Assembly: GCA_025935675.1 (NCBI GenBank)
Contig: JAICUU010000012.1
Location: forward strand, 1 to 33,493
Origin: Burkholderiales bacterium
GTDB lineage: Bacteria > Pseudomonadota > Gammaproteobacteria > Burkholderiales > Casimicrobiaceae
Length of the DNA: 33,493 bases
Direction: 5' to 3'
The notes under the pieces are model-generated. The model saw only the letters and a list, made by a program, of their open reading frames with translations. It searched no databases and had not been told where the DNA came from. The position numbers and the translations under genes were made by a program. This document shows positions 7,991 to 15,887 of this stretch, in pieces. Every line of letters begins with the position of its first letter. Positions within the stretch are counted from its first letter, which is position 1.

Positions 7991-8221
7991 ATGCCGCTGT
8001 ACAAGGAATACGGTGTTCTTGCGAGCGGTCTTTCGCTCGCCGAGCGTGGGCGCCCCGGCGCATACGTTCCGTTCGCGTCGGTGTTCACGTGGAACGACGG
8101 ATGCTTCCGGCTCGCGCGGCAGTTCACGTGGGACGACCTCGAGCAGCCGAGCGCCGAAGCCGCCAAGGTCACCGCCGATGCGCTGGTGCGCCGCGCGATC
8201 GATTGCGGCGACGTCGTGTGA
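7991..8221 (+). CDS. Small hypothetical protein (76 aa)
   Basis: The start is fixed by a strong ribosome site, GGAGGTGA, placed 1-8 bp before the ATG; the longer frame in the ORF track (from 7124) is antisense to the cyclase gene. The product begins MPLYKEYGVLASGLSLAERG and has aromatic-rich FTWNDGCFRLARQFTWDDLE in the middle. It shows no signal peptide, no membrane span and no Cys pair that would suggest metal binding. I do not recognise a family. It stands alone between the divergent cyclase gene and the minus-strand tRNA-Thr, so it is probably monocistronic. Confidence 0.65.
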   Translation: MPLYKEYGVLASGLSLAERGRPGAYVPFASVFTWNDGCFRLARQFTWDDLEQPSAEAAKVTADALVRRAIDCGDVV

Positions 8222-8278
8222 CGCGCGCGCACGCGTCGCAGGCATCAAGTCGCCGAGGCTGGCGTGACGGCGTGCGCG

Positions 8279-8311
8279 AAAAAAGCAGGGCGGCCCGCGC
8301 GGGGCCGCCCT
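8279..8311 (-). terminator. Rho-independent terminator of tRNA-Thr
   Basis: On the minus strand, a perfect 10-bp GC-rich stem (AGGGCGGCCC paired with GGGCCGCCCT) with a 5-nt loop is followed two bases later by six T. It starts 9 bp past the tRNA 3' end. Confidence 0.8.
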
Positions 8312-8320
8312 GTCGAGAGA

Positions 8321-8396
8321 TGGTGCCGGTAGAGGGAGTCGAACCCCCGACCTTCGCATTACGAATGCGCTGCTCTACCAGCTGAGCTACACCGGC
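8321..8396 (-). tRNA. tRNA-Thr (anticodon CGT)
   Basis: The minus strand folds as a 76-nt cloverleaf with encoded CCA. The acceptor 5' arm is GCCGGTG and its 3' partner TACCGGC. The D arm is GCTCAGCTGGTAGAGC, the anticodon stem-loop GCGCA-TTCGTAA-TGCG(A) gives CGT, and the T loop is GGTTCGACTCC. It reads ACG codons, which are frequent in this GC-rich genome. Confidence 0.95.
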
Positions 8397-8436
8397 GGAC
8401 TTGGCCGCGCGCGCTTCGCGCGGACCGTAACCATCG

Positions 8437-8442
8437 ATTGTA
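8437..8442 (-). promoter_or_regulatory. -10 box for tRNA-Thr
   Basis: TACAAT on the minus strand lies about 40 bp before the mature tRNA 5' end, between the marC-like stop and the tRNA. No good -35 hexamer is seen, so this is tentative. Confidence 0.4.
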
Positions 8443-8463
8443 GCCGATTCCGGGGGGCCGACC

Positions 8464-9138
8464 TCATCCGCGGATGGCGGCGCGGATCAGCTCCTCGGCG
8501 CCGTTCCAGATGATCTGCACGCCGATGCACAGCAGGATGAACGCGGACAGGCGCATCAACACGCTCGTGCCGGTGCGCCCGAGCCGCGCGAGCACGCGAT
8601 CGGCGTAGCGATAGGCGAGATAGACGGACACCGCCACGGCGAGGATGCCGACCGCGTGCGCGACCACGATGACGAGCAGCGGGCGGAGCTCGCGCGGCTG
8701 GTTGGCGCCGAGCGTGATCGCCACCGAGATCGCACCCGGCCCGACGGTCAGCGGCATCGTCAGCGGATAGAACGCGCGCTGCGCGAGGTCGTCGGCGGTG
8801 GCCGCGTGCGCGGCATCGCGGGCAGGCGATGCGCCAGGCTCGTCCTGGTTGAGGAGCGACCAGCCGATCGAGCAGACGACGAGCCCGCCGGCGATTCGCA
8901 CGACGCCGATCGAAAGCCCGAGGAAGTCGAGGACGTAGGCGCCGATCAGGATCGACGCGAGCAGCAGCAGGAAGCCGTACCAGGCGACGCGGCGCGCCAT
9001 CGCCGTGCGCTCGTCGCGATCGAGATCGGCGGTCTTGAGCAGGAACACCGGCGCGCAACCCAGCGGGTTGACGATCGGCAACAGGCTCGCGAGCGCGATC
9101 AGCGCGGCGTCGATGAACTGGCGGGCGTCGGCGATCAT
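8464..9138 (-). CDS. MarC-family integral membrane protein
   Basis: A 224-residue, six-helix membrane protein that matches the MarC/NAAT family: early LLPIVNPLGCAPVFL, then GAYVLDFLGLSIGVVRIAGG and, later, LTMPLTVGPGAISVAI with a C-terminal LIRAAIRG. The NPxG and GPG motifs are the family hallmarks. Members are annotated as small-solute or amino-acid exporters, but the substrate is poorly established, and MarC itself turned out not to cause multiple antibiotic resistance. The start at 9138 gives the usual N-terminus just before the first helix. It is followed 67 bp downstream by tRNA-Thr in the same direction and is divergent from rlmB. Confidence 0.85.
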   Translation of the reverse strand: MIADARQFIDAALIALASLLPIVNPLGCAPVFLLKTADLDRDERTAMARRVAWYGFLLLLASILIGAYVLDFLGLSIGVVRIAGGLVVCSIGWSLLNQDEPGASPARDAAHAATADDLAQRAFYPLTMPLTVGPGAISVAITLGANQPRELRPLLVIVVAHAVGILAVAVSVYLAYRYADRVLARLGRTGTSVLMRLSAFILLCIGVQIIWNGAEELIRAAIRG

Positions 9139-9185
9139 CGGTTCCGGAACGGAAAGCGCGCGGGAATCCGGCGCGGTGAGGGACG

Positions 9186-9191
9186 TACACT
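9186..9191 (+). promoter_or_regulatory. Candidate -10 box before rlmB
   Basis: TACACT lies in the 131-bp divergent region between the marC-like gene and rlmB, about 80 bp before the rlmB ATG. No -35 match was found at 16-18 bp. A CCGGATCGGC direct repeat follows it. Confidence 0.25.
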
Positions 9192-9269
9192 AGCACGCCG
9201 GATCGGCGCCGCCGCGACCGGATCGGCACGCGCACCGGGTGGCAACGTTCCGCCAGACCCGCCTCCTCG

Positions 9270-10034
9270 ATGACCGCGACGCCACGCCCGCTCTACGGAT
9301 TCCACGCCGTCACGGCGCGGCTGCGCGCGCATCCGCAATCGATCCGCGCGCTCCATGTGGCCGCCTCGCGCCGCGACGCGCGCATCGCGGAGCTCGTCGC
9401 GCGCGCACGCTCGGCCGGCATCGCCATCGCCACCGCCGACGAGGCGCGCCTCGCCGAGCTCGCCGGCACGGCGCGGCACCAGGGCGTCGTCGCGCTGGTC
9501 GATGGCGGCCTTCCCTACGTGACGCTCGACGACGTGCTGGAAGCGCCGGCGAGTGACTCGCCGCTCCTGCTGCTCGTCCTCGACCAGGTGACAGATCCTC
9601 ACAACCTCGGCGCCTGCCTGCGCTCGGCCGATGCGTTCGGCGTGCAGGCGGTGGTCGTGCCCAAGGACCGTGCGGTGGGCGTCAACGCTACGGTTGCCAA
9701 GGCAGCCTCGGGCGCCGCCGACACCGTGCCGGTCGTGGCGGTGACGAATCTTGCGCGGGCGCTGCGCGACCTCAAGGACCACGGCGTCTGGGTGATCGGC
9801 GCCGACGCCGGCGGCGAGTCGCTCTTCGACGCCGATCTCGCCGGTCCCATCGCCTGGGTGCTCGGCGCCGAAGGCGAAGGGCTGCGGCGGCTCACCCGTG
9901 AATCCTGCGACCGCATCGTCGGCATTCCGCTGGCGGGCAGCGTCGAAAGCCTCAACGTGTCGGTGGCGGCGGGCATCTGCCTCTATGCGACCGCGCAGGC
10001 GCGCGCGAGGGGCGGCCGGGCGGTCCCGCGCTGA
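9270..10034 (+). CDS. rlmB: 23S rRNA (guanosine-2'-O-)-methyltransferase RlmB
   Basis: A 254-residue SpoU (SPOUT) methyltransferase. The N-terminal ~75 residues are the substrate-binding domain (LYGFHAVTARL). The C-terminal catalytic knot carries the three SpoU motifs: LLVLDQVTDPHNLGACLRSA, WVLGAEGEGLRRL and GIPLAGSVESLNVSVAAGI. RlmB methylates G2251 in the peptidyl-transferase P loop of 23S rRNA using S-adenosylmethionine. Its length matches the family. The gene usually stands beside rnr or ribosomal genes in other species, but here it is next to a transporter operon and divergent from the marC-like gene. Confidence 0.93.
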   Translation: MTATPRPLYGFHAVTARLRAHPQSIRALHVAASRRDARIAELVARARSAGIAIATADEARLAELAGTARHQGVVALVDGGLPYVTLDDVLEAPASDSPLLLLVLDQVTDPHNLGACLRSADAFGVQAVVVPKDRAVGVNATVAKAASGAADTVPVVAVTNLARALRDLKDHGVWVIGADAGGESLFDADLAGPIAWVLGAEGEGLRRLTRESCDRIVGIPLAGSVESLNVSVAAGICLYATAQARARGGRAVPR

Positions 10035-10109
10035 CGGCGCCCGCCCGCGGCTTGGGCTATCATCGCCGCCGTCGCGCCGGGCCACCGGCGCCCAACCGCC
10101 GAGGTCGCC

Positions 10110-11729
10110 ATGCGTATTACCAACGTCGTGTCGCGCACGTCGCTCGCGTGCGCCGTTGCGCTCGCGGCCTTCGCCGCGGCGCCAGCAGCGCTCGCCAAGG
10201 GCACGCTCGTCTATTGCTCGGAAGGCAGCCCCGAGGGCTTCCAGCCGCAGTTCTTCAGCACCGGCACGACGTTCGACGCGGTATCCGTGCCGATGTTCAA
10301 CCGCCTCGTGCAGTTCGACACCGGCACCACCGACGTCGTGCCGGCGCTCGCGACGTCGTGGACGGTATCGCCCGACAGCAAGGCCTACACGTTCAAGCTG
10401 CGCAAGGGCGTCAAGTTCCATTCGAACGCGCAGTTCAGGCCGACACGCGACATGAACGCCGACGACGTCGTGTTCTCGTGGAGCCGGATGGCGGACGACG
10501 CCAACCCGTTCCACCGGATGACCGCGGGCCAGACGTTCGCGTACTTCGACGACATGGGCATGAAGAACATCGTCGACAAGGTCGAGAAGGTCGACGACTA
10601 CACGGTGCGCTACACGCTGAAGCGCGCCGAGGCGCCGTTCCTCGCCGACATGGCGATGGACTTCGCGTCGATCCTGTCGAAGGAGTACTTCGACGCGATG
10701 CAGAAGAAGGGCACGCCCAACGCCGCCGACGTGTTCCCGATCGGCACCGGGCCGTTCGAGTTCGTCAGCTACCAGAAGGACGCCACGATCCGCTACAAGG
10801 CGTTCGACGCGTACTGGGGCGGCCGCCCGAAGATCGACAACCTGGTGTTCTCGATCACGCGCGACGCGACGACGCGCTACGCCAAGCTCAAGACCGGCGA
10901 ATGCCACGTGATGGCGTTCCCGAAGCCCGCCGACCTCGCCGAGATGCAGAAGGACCCGGCGATCGACGTGCTGCGCAAGGAAGGCCTCAACATCGGCTAC
11001 ATCGCGTTCAACGTCGAGAAGAAACCGTTCGACCAGAAGCTCGTGCGCCAGGCGCTCAACATGGCGGTCGACAAGGAGGCGATCCTCAAGGCGGTGTATC
11101 AGGGCCAGGGACAGGTCGCCAAGAACCCGATCCCGCCGATCCTGTGGAGCTACAACGACGCGATCAAGGACTACCCTTACGACCCGGCCAAGGCGAAGGC
11201 GATGCTCGCTCAGGCCGGCTATCCGAACGGCTTCGAGACGGAGCTCTGGTACCTGCCGGTGACGCGCCCGTACAACCCCGACGGCAAGCGGATGGCGGAG
11301 CTCGTGCAGGCGGATTGGGAGAAGATCGGCGTCAAGGCCAAGCTCATCACGTACGAATGGGCCGAATACCGCAAGCGCAGCAAGACCGGCGAGCAGAGCG
11401 CGATGATGTTCGGCTGGTCGGGCGACAACGGCGATCCCGACAACTTCTTCGTGCCGCTCTTGGGCTGCGAGGCGGTGAAGGGCGGCGGCAACGTCGCGCG
11501 CTGGTGCGACAAGCGCTTCGAGGACCTCGTCGTCAAGGCCGCGCAGACGCCCGACAAGGCGGCGCGCGCCAAGCTCTATGGCGAAGCGCAGGTCATCTTC
11601 AAGGAGGAGGCGCCGTGGATCACGATCGCGCACTCCGTGCGGTTCGACCCGATTCGCCGCGAGGTGAGGGGCTACAAGATGGACGCCACCGCGCACCACT
11701 ATTTCACCCACGTCGACATCGTCAAGTGA
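10110..11729 (+). CDS. Peptide ABC transporter substrate-binding protein (SBP_bac_5 family)
   Basis: A 539-residue family 5 extracellular solute-binding protein, close to DppA. A Sec signal peptide ends at PAALA-KG, and there is no lipobox, so it is soluble in the periplasm. Family landmarks include KAYTFKLRKGVKFH, the SW(S)RM region and FNVEKKPFDQKLVRQALNMAVDKEAI. Two Cys in the mature protein (LLGCEAV and RWCDKRF) could form the disulfide seen in DppA relatives. It captures short peptides (or haem in some DppA proteins) for the permeases that follow. GAGGT lies 4 bp before the ATG. It leads a five-gene operon and is separated from the permease gene by three palindromic repeats. Confidence 0.92.
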   Translation: MRITNVVSRTSLACAVALAAFAAAPAALAKGTLVYCSEGSPEGFQPQFFSTGTTFDAVSVPMFNRLVQFDTGTTDVVPALATSWTVSPDSKAYTFKLRKGVKFHSNAQFRPTRDMNADDVVFSWSRMADDANPFHRMTAGQTFAYFDDMGMKNIVDKVEKVDDYTVRYTLKRAEAPFLADMAMDFASILSKEYFDAMQKKGTPNAADVFPIGTGPFEFVSYQKDATIRYKAFDAYWGGRPKIDNLVFSITRDATTRYAKLKTGECHVMAFPKPADLAEMQKDPAIDVLRKEGLNIGYIAFNVEKKPFDQKLVRQALNMAVDKEAILKAVYQGQGQVAKNPIPPILWSYNDAIKDYPYDPAKAKAMLAQAGYPNGFETELWYLPVTRPYNPDGKRMAELVQADWEKIGVKAKLITYEWAEYRKRSKTGEQSAMMFGWSGDNGDPDNFFVPLLGCEAVKGGGNVARWCDKRFEDLVVKAAQTPDKAARAKLYGEAQVIFKEEAPWITIAHSVRFDPIRREVRGYKMDATAHHYFTHVDIVK

Positions 11730-11734
11730 AGGTC

Positions 11735-11836
11735 CCCTCTCCCGCGCGCGGGAGAGGGCCGCGATTGAATGCCACTTCGCCCGCGCGCGGGAGAGGGTTG
11801 GAACCGAATGCTCCCTCTCCCGCGTGCGGGAGAGGG
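11735..11836. repeat. Three palindromic REP-like units between binding protein and permease genes
   Basis: Units lie at 11735-11758, 11775-11796 and 11813-11836. Each is built on CTCCCGCG facing CGCGGGAG. The first is a perfect 24-bp palindrome, the third has one central mismatch, and the second has a decayed left arm. They belong to the common proteobacterial intergenic palindromes whose shadow translations read SPARGRG or PLPRAGEG. As RNA each forms a stable hairpin, suited to stabilising upstream binding-protein mRNA or lowering permease expression. The last unit ends just before the ribosome site of the next gene. Confidence 0.85.
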
Positions 11837-11851
11837 CCGGGTTGAGGGCCG

Positions 11852-12859
11852 ATGCTCCGCTTCGCGCTGCGCCGCCTCGCCCTCGTGGTGCCGACGTTCA
11901 TCGGCGTCACGCTGATCGCCTTCGCGCTGATCCATTTCATCCCGGGTGACCCGGTCGAGAACCTGTCCGGCGAGCGCGGGATGGACCCCGCGCGCCGTGC
12001 GCGGCTCCTTCACGAGTTCGGCCTCGACCGCCCGCTGCCGGTGCAATACGCCGACTACGTCGGCCACGTGCTGCGCGGCGACCTCGGCGCGTCGCTGACG
12101 ACCCACCAGCCGGTGCTCGACGAGTTTTTGGCACTGTTCCCGGCGACCCTCGAGCTCGCGTTCTTCGCGATGGTGTTCGCCGTCGTGCTGGGATTGCCGG
12201 CGGGCATGCTCGCGGCACAGAAGCGAAACACGCTCGCCGACTACGCGGTGATGGGCGCCTCGCTCGCCGGCTACTCGATGCCGATCTTCTGGTGGGCGCT
12301 GCTCCTGATCCTCACGTTCTCGGTGCAGCTCGGCTGGACGCCGGTGTCCGGGCGCATCGCCGTCGAGTACGACGTGCCGGTCGTCACCGGCTTCATGCTG
12401 GTCGACACGCTGCGCGCCGGCGACTTCGCGGCGTTCCGCTCCGCGGTCTCGCACCTCGTGCTGCCGGCGATCGTGCTCGGCACGATCCCGCTCGCCGTCA
12501 TCGCGCGGATGACGCGCTCGTCGATGCTCGAGGTGCTGCGCGAGGACTACATCCGCGCGGCGCGCGCCAAGGGCCTGTCGGTGATGGCGGTGACGATCGT
12601 CCACGCGCTGCGCAACGCGCTGATCCCGGTGATCACCGTGATCGGGCTGCAGGTCGGGCTGCTGCTGTCGGGCGCGATCCTCACCGAGACGATTTTCTCT
12701 TGGCCGGGCATCGGCAACTGGCTGATACACGGCGTGCAATCGCGCGACTACCCGGTAGTGCAGGGCGGCATCCTGCTCGTCGCCGCATTGGTGATCGGCG
12801 TCAACCTCGTCGTCGACCTCCTCTATGGCATCGTCAATCCGCGGATCCGCCATGGCTGA
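11852..12859 (+). CDS. Peptide ABC transporter permease, DppB type
   Basis: A 335-residue inner-membrane permease. It starts MLRFALRRLALVVPTFIGVT, typical of DppB/OppB, has six predicted helices and carries the ATPase-docking EAA loop EDYIRAARAKGLS followed by HALRNALIPVITVIGLQ. It pairs with the DppC-type permease below to form the channel. The ATG lies directly behind the third REP-like unit, and the only ribosome-site-like sequence, GAGGG, is in the tail of that unit. Its stop overlaps the next gene by 8 bp, indicating translational coupling. Confidence 0.92.
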   Translation: MLRFALRRLALVVPTFIGVTLIAFALIHFIPGDPVENLSGERGMDPARRARLLHEFGLDRPLPVQYADYVGHVLRGDLGASLTTHQPVLDEFLALFPATLELAFFAMVFAVVLGLPAGMLAAQKRNTLADYAVMGASLAGYSMPIFWWALLLILTFSVQLGWTPVSGRIAVEYDVPVVTGFMLVDTLRAGDFAAFRSAVSHLVLPAIVLGTIPLAVIARMTRSSMLEVLREDYIRAARAKGLSVMAVTIVHALRNALIPVITVIGLQVGLLLSGAILTETIFSWPGIGNWLIHGVQSRDYPVVQGGILLVAALVIGVNLVVDLLYGIVNPRIRHG

Positions 12860-13766
12860 CGCGACGGTCGCCAGCGACGGAACCGGCGCCGAGCCGCTCG
12901 ACGCGGTGCCGTCGCGCGCCCGCGCGTTCATCGCGAGCTACGCGCAGAACCGCGGCGCGGTCGCCGGCCTCGTGCTGGTCGTGCTGCTGATCCTGTGCGC
13001 GGCGTTCGCCGACGTGATCGCCCCGCACCCGCCTAACCTCCAATACCGCGACGTCACGCTCGCGCCGCCCGCATGGGCGGATGGCGGCTCGTGGCGCTTC
13101 CCGCTCGGCACCGACCCCGTCGGTCGCGACATGCTGTCGCGCTTGATCCACGGCACGCGGCTGTCGCTCGCGATCGGGCTCGTGTCGGTGGCGATCTCGC
13201 TCAGCCTCGGCGTGCTGCTCGGGCTCCTCGCCGGGTTCTTCCGCGGCCTTCTCGACACCGTGATCATGCGCGCGATGGACGTGATGCTCGCGCTGCCGAG
13301 CCTCCTGCTCGCGATCGCGGTGGTGGCGATCCTCGGGCCGGGCCTCGTCAACGCGATGTACGCGATCGCGATCGTGCTGCTGCCGCACTATGTGCGCCTG
13401 ACGCGCGCGGCGGTGATCGCCGAATCGGGCCGCGACTACGTGACCGCCTCGCGGATCGCCGGCGCCGGCAACGCGCGGCTCATGTTCGACACGATCCTGC
13501 CCAACTGCGCGGCGCCGCTGATCGTGCAGGCGACGCTCGGCTTTTCCAACGCGATCCTGGACGCCGCCGCGCTCGGCTTTCTCGGCCTCGGCGCGCAGCC
13601 GCCCACACCCGAATGGGGCTCGATGCTCGCGTCGGCGCTCGAGTTCATCCAGCGCGCGCCGTGGGTCGTCACCTATCCCGGCCTCGCGATCCTCGTGACG
13701 GTGCTCGCGTTCAACCTGATGGGCGACGGCCTGCGCGACGCGCTCGACCCGAAGCTGCGCCGCTGA
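12852..13766 (+). CDS. Peptide ABC transporter permease, DppC type
   Basis: A 304-residue permease. The start at ATG 12852 ([10 protein letters not shown]) is preferred over 12825 because it gives the usual overlap with dppB and the family N-terminus. The cytosolic tail and first helix ([23 protein letters not shown]) are followed by the OppC signature [22 protein letters not shown], five further helices and the EAA loop [17 protein letters not shown]. It ends [14 protein letters not shown], the standard DppC terminus. It dimerises with the DppB-type permease. Confidence 0.92.
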   Translation: MADATVASDGTGAEPLDAVPSRARAFIASYAQNRGAVAGLVLVVLLILCAAFADVIAPHPPNLQYRDVTLAPPAWADGGSWRFPLGTDPVGRDMLSRLIHGTRLSLAIGLVSVAISLSLGVLLGLLAGFFRGLLDTVIMRAMDVMLALPSLLLAIAVVAILGPGLVNAMYAIAIVLLPHYVRLTRAAVIAESGRDYVTASRIAGAGNARLMFDTILPNCAAPLIVQATLGFSNAILDAAALGFLGLGAQPPTPEWGSMLASALEFIQRAPWVVTYPGLAILVTVLAFNLMGDGLRDALDPKLRR

Positions 13767-13774
13767 AGGCGACC

Positions 13775-14779
13775 ATGGCACTGCTCGACATCGAGGGCTT
13801 GAGCGTCGCGTTCGGACGGCCCGACTCGCCGATCCGCGCGGTCGACGGCGTCGACCTCGCCATCGAGCCGGGCGAGACGGTCGGCCTCGTCGGCGAGTCC
13901 GGCTCGGGCAAGAGCGTGACCGCGCTCGCGGTGATGGGGCTCGTCGATCCGCCGGGACGCGTCGTCGCGCGGCGTATCGCGTTCGCGGGCCGCGACCTCG
14001 CGGCGCTGACGCCGGCCGCGCGACGGGCGATCGTCGGCAAGGACATCGCGATGATCTTCCAGGATCCGCTCGCGGCGCTCGATCCCTGCTACACGGTCGC
14101 GTTCCAGATCGGCGAGGCGCTGCGCCGCCATGGCACGCCGGACGAGCGGCGCAGCGCGCGTCGGCGGCGGGCGCGCGCGCTCGAGCTTTTGGCGCAGGTC
14201 GAGATTCCCGACGCGCGCGCGCGCCTCGACGCGTGGCCGCACCAGCTTTCGGGCGGCATGGCGCAGCGCGTGATGATCGCGATCGCCATCGCCTGCAAGC
14301 CGCGCCTTTTGATCGCCGACGAGCCCACCACCGCGCTCGACGTCACCGTGCAGGCGCAGGTGCTCGAGCTCCTCGCGCGGCTCACGCGCGAGCACGGCAT
14401 GGCGCTCCTCCTCATCTCGCACGACCTCGCCGTGGTCGCGCAAAGCGTATCGCGCGTCGCGGTGCTGTACGCCGGGCAGGTGATGGAGGAGGGGCGCGTG
14501 CCGGCGATCTTCGCGTCGCCGCGACATCCGTATACACGCGCGCTGATCGACGCGCTGCCCGAGCACAATGTCGGTCGCGCGCGGCTCGCGGCGCTGCCCG
14601 GGGTCGTGCCGAGCGCGTCCGCGCGTCCGCCGGGATGCCTGCTCGCGCCGCGCTGCCCGCGCGTTCGCGAGCGCTGCCGGATCGAGCTGCCGCGGCCGGC
14701 GCATGGCGAGGGGTCGGTGCTGCGCTGCTTCTATCCGCTGGTGCCGCGCGGCGCGGTCGCCGCGGACATGGGCACATGA
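13775..14779 (+). CDS. Peptide ABC transporter ATP-binding protein, DppD type
   Basis: A 334-residue nucleotide-binding subunit with Walker [14 protein letters not shown]-loop [14 protein letters not shown] signature [12 protein letters not shown], Walker [13 protein letters not shown] and switch His in [10 protein letters not shown]. The C-terminal oligopeptide/dipeptide transporter extension has its Cys cluster ([15 protein letters not shown]), which in several homologues binds an Fe-S cluster. ATG 13775 starts 9 bp after the dppC-type stop. Its last bases overlap the next gene as ATGA. Confidence 0.93.
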   Translation: MALLDIEGLSVAFGRPDSPIRAVDGVDLAIEPGETVGLVGESGSGKSVTALAVMGLVDPPGRVVARRIAFAGRDLAALTPAARRAIVGKDIAMIFQDPLAALDPCYTVAFQIGEALRRHGTPDERRSARRRRARALELLAQVEIPDARARLDAWPHQLSGGMAQRVMIAIAIACKPRLLIADEPTTALDVTVQAQVLELLARLTREHGMALLLISHDLAVVAQSVSRVAVLYAGQVMEEGRVPAIFASPRHPYTRALIDALPEHNVGRARLAALPGVVPSASARPPGCLLAPRCPRVRERCRIELPRPAHGEGSVLRCFYPLVPRGAVAADMGT

Positions 14780-15732
14780 CGCTGCTCGTCGAAGCTCAGG
14801 ATCTCGCACGTCACTACACGGTGCGCCGCGGACTGTGGCGCAGCCCCGGCACCGTGCGCGCGCTCGACGGCGTGTCGCTTGCGATCGCCGGCGGCACGAC
14901 GCTCGCCGTCGTCGGCGAGTCGGGCTCGGGCAAGTCGACGCTCGCCCGCGCCGTGACGATGATCGAGGCGCCGACGGCCGGCACGCTGCGCATCGACGGC
15001 GTCGACGTCGGGCAAGCCGATCGCGCGGCGCTCGCGCGGCTCCGCACACGCGTGCAGATGGTGTTCCAGAACCCGTACGCGTCGCTCAATCCGCGCAAGA
15101 GCATCGCCGCGCTGCTCGGCGAGCCGCTCGCGATCCAGCGCGCGACGCTGTCGGCACGCGCGCGTCGCACGGCCGCGCGCGAGGCGCTGGCGCGCGTCGG
15201 CCTGGGTTCCGCGGCGCTCGACCGCTACCCGCACATGTTCTCGGGCGGCCAGCGCCAACGGATCGCGATCGCGCGTGCGCTGATGCTCGCGCCGGCGCTG
15301 GTCGTCGCCGACGAGCCGGTCGCGGCGCTCGACGTGTCGATCCAGGCGCAGGTGCTCAACTTGCTGATGGACCTGAAGGATTCGAGCGGCATCGCGTATC
15401 TTTTCATCACCCACAACCTCGAGGTGGTGCGCCACATCGCCGACGAGGTCGCCGTCATGTACTTCGGCCGGATCGTCGAGCGCGCCGCGAAGCGGACGCT
15501 GTTCGAGGCGCCTCGCCATCCGTACACGCAGGTGCTGCTGGCGGCGACGCCGACGCTCGCGCCGCGGCGCACGCCCACGCCGCCACGCGGCGAGCCGCCG
15601 TCGCCGCTCGCGCCGCCGGCCGGCTGCGCGTTCCATGGGCGCTGCCCGCTCGCGGTCGATCGCTGTCGCGTCGAGGTGCCGGCGTTGCGGCAGGTCGGGG
15701 AGACGTGGGTAGCTTGCCACCTGGCGGGGTAA
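14776..15732 (+). CDS. Peptide ABC transporter ATP-binding protein, DppF type
   Basis: A 318-residue partner of the preceding ATPase. Walker A is [13 protein letters not shown]-loop [12 protein letters not shown], signature [15 protein letters not shown] and Walker [13 protein letters not shown], with switch His in FITHNLEVV and the C-terminal Cys motif [15 protein letters not shown]. It begins with ATG overlapping the upstream stop by 4 bp and ends the first transporter operon. The early motif [14 protein letters not shown] is typical of DppF/OppF. Confidence 0.93.
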   Translation: MTLLVEAQDLARHYTVRRGLWRSPGTVRALDGVSLAIAGGTTLAVVGESGSGKSTLARAVTMIEAPTAGTLRIDGVDVGQADRAALARLRTRVQMVFQNPYASLNPRKSIAALLGEPLAIQRATLSARARRTAAREALARVGLGSAALDRYPHMFSGGQRQRIAIARALMLAPALVVADEPVAALDVSIQAQVLNLLMDLKDSSGIAYLFITHNLEVVRHIADEVAVMYFGRIVERAAKRTLFEAPRHPYTQVLLAATPTLAPRRTPTPPRGEPPSPLAPPAGCAFHGRCPLAVDRCRVEVPALRQVGETWVACHLAG

Positions 15733-15861
15733 TTTATGGATTCCAAAAGAAAACTCGCGTATACCTGACGCGGCACTGCCTTGGCGGGCCGTCCGCAGCC
15801 TATCCGGGAGAACCGGGAACGCGCGCCGTCAAGATGTCCTGCCAAGTATTCGCGCGTCTTG

Positions 15862-15887
15862 TTTTGGCTCCATTTTTTGGCTCCATT
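15862..15887 (+). repeat. 13-bp tandem duplication at the 5' end of the second permease B gene
   Basis: TTTTGGCTCCATT occurs twice head to tail with no spacer. Thirteen is not a multiple of three. The frame from ATG 15834 is thrown off by it and would run into the permease frame if one copy were removed. Confidence 0.9.

Noticed and set aside
7124-8221. 365-residue plus-strand ORF ending at the small gene
   Set aside because: Its 5' part is antisense to the cyclase gene. Only the last 76 codons, after a strong ribosome site, look real.
9135-11711. 858-residue minus-strand ORF across rlmB and the binding-protein gene
   Set aside because: It spans two well-supported plus-strand genes and their intergenic gap, and has the His/Arg/Val-rich composition of a reverse-frame shadow.
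11735-11836. CRISPR-like reading of the three palindromic units
   Set aside because: Only three units, with spacers under 20 bp and decayed arms. No cas genes are present, and the pattern matches common REP-like intergenic palindromes.
11699-12931. Minus-strand ORF containing repeated PLPRAGEG / SPARGRG peptides
   Set aside because: The peptide repeats are translations of the intergenic palindromic units, not a repeat protein; the rest is antisense to the permease gene.
15736-15768. Ten-codon ORF MDSKRKLAYT after the first transporter operon
   Set aside because: It has a GGGG-type ribosome site, but nothing supports a leader function and the length is within chance. The AT-richer gap may just hold the promoter of the second operon.
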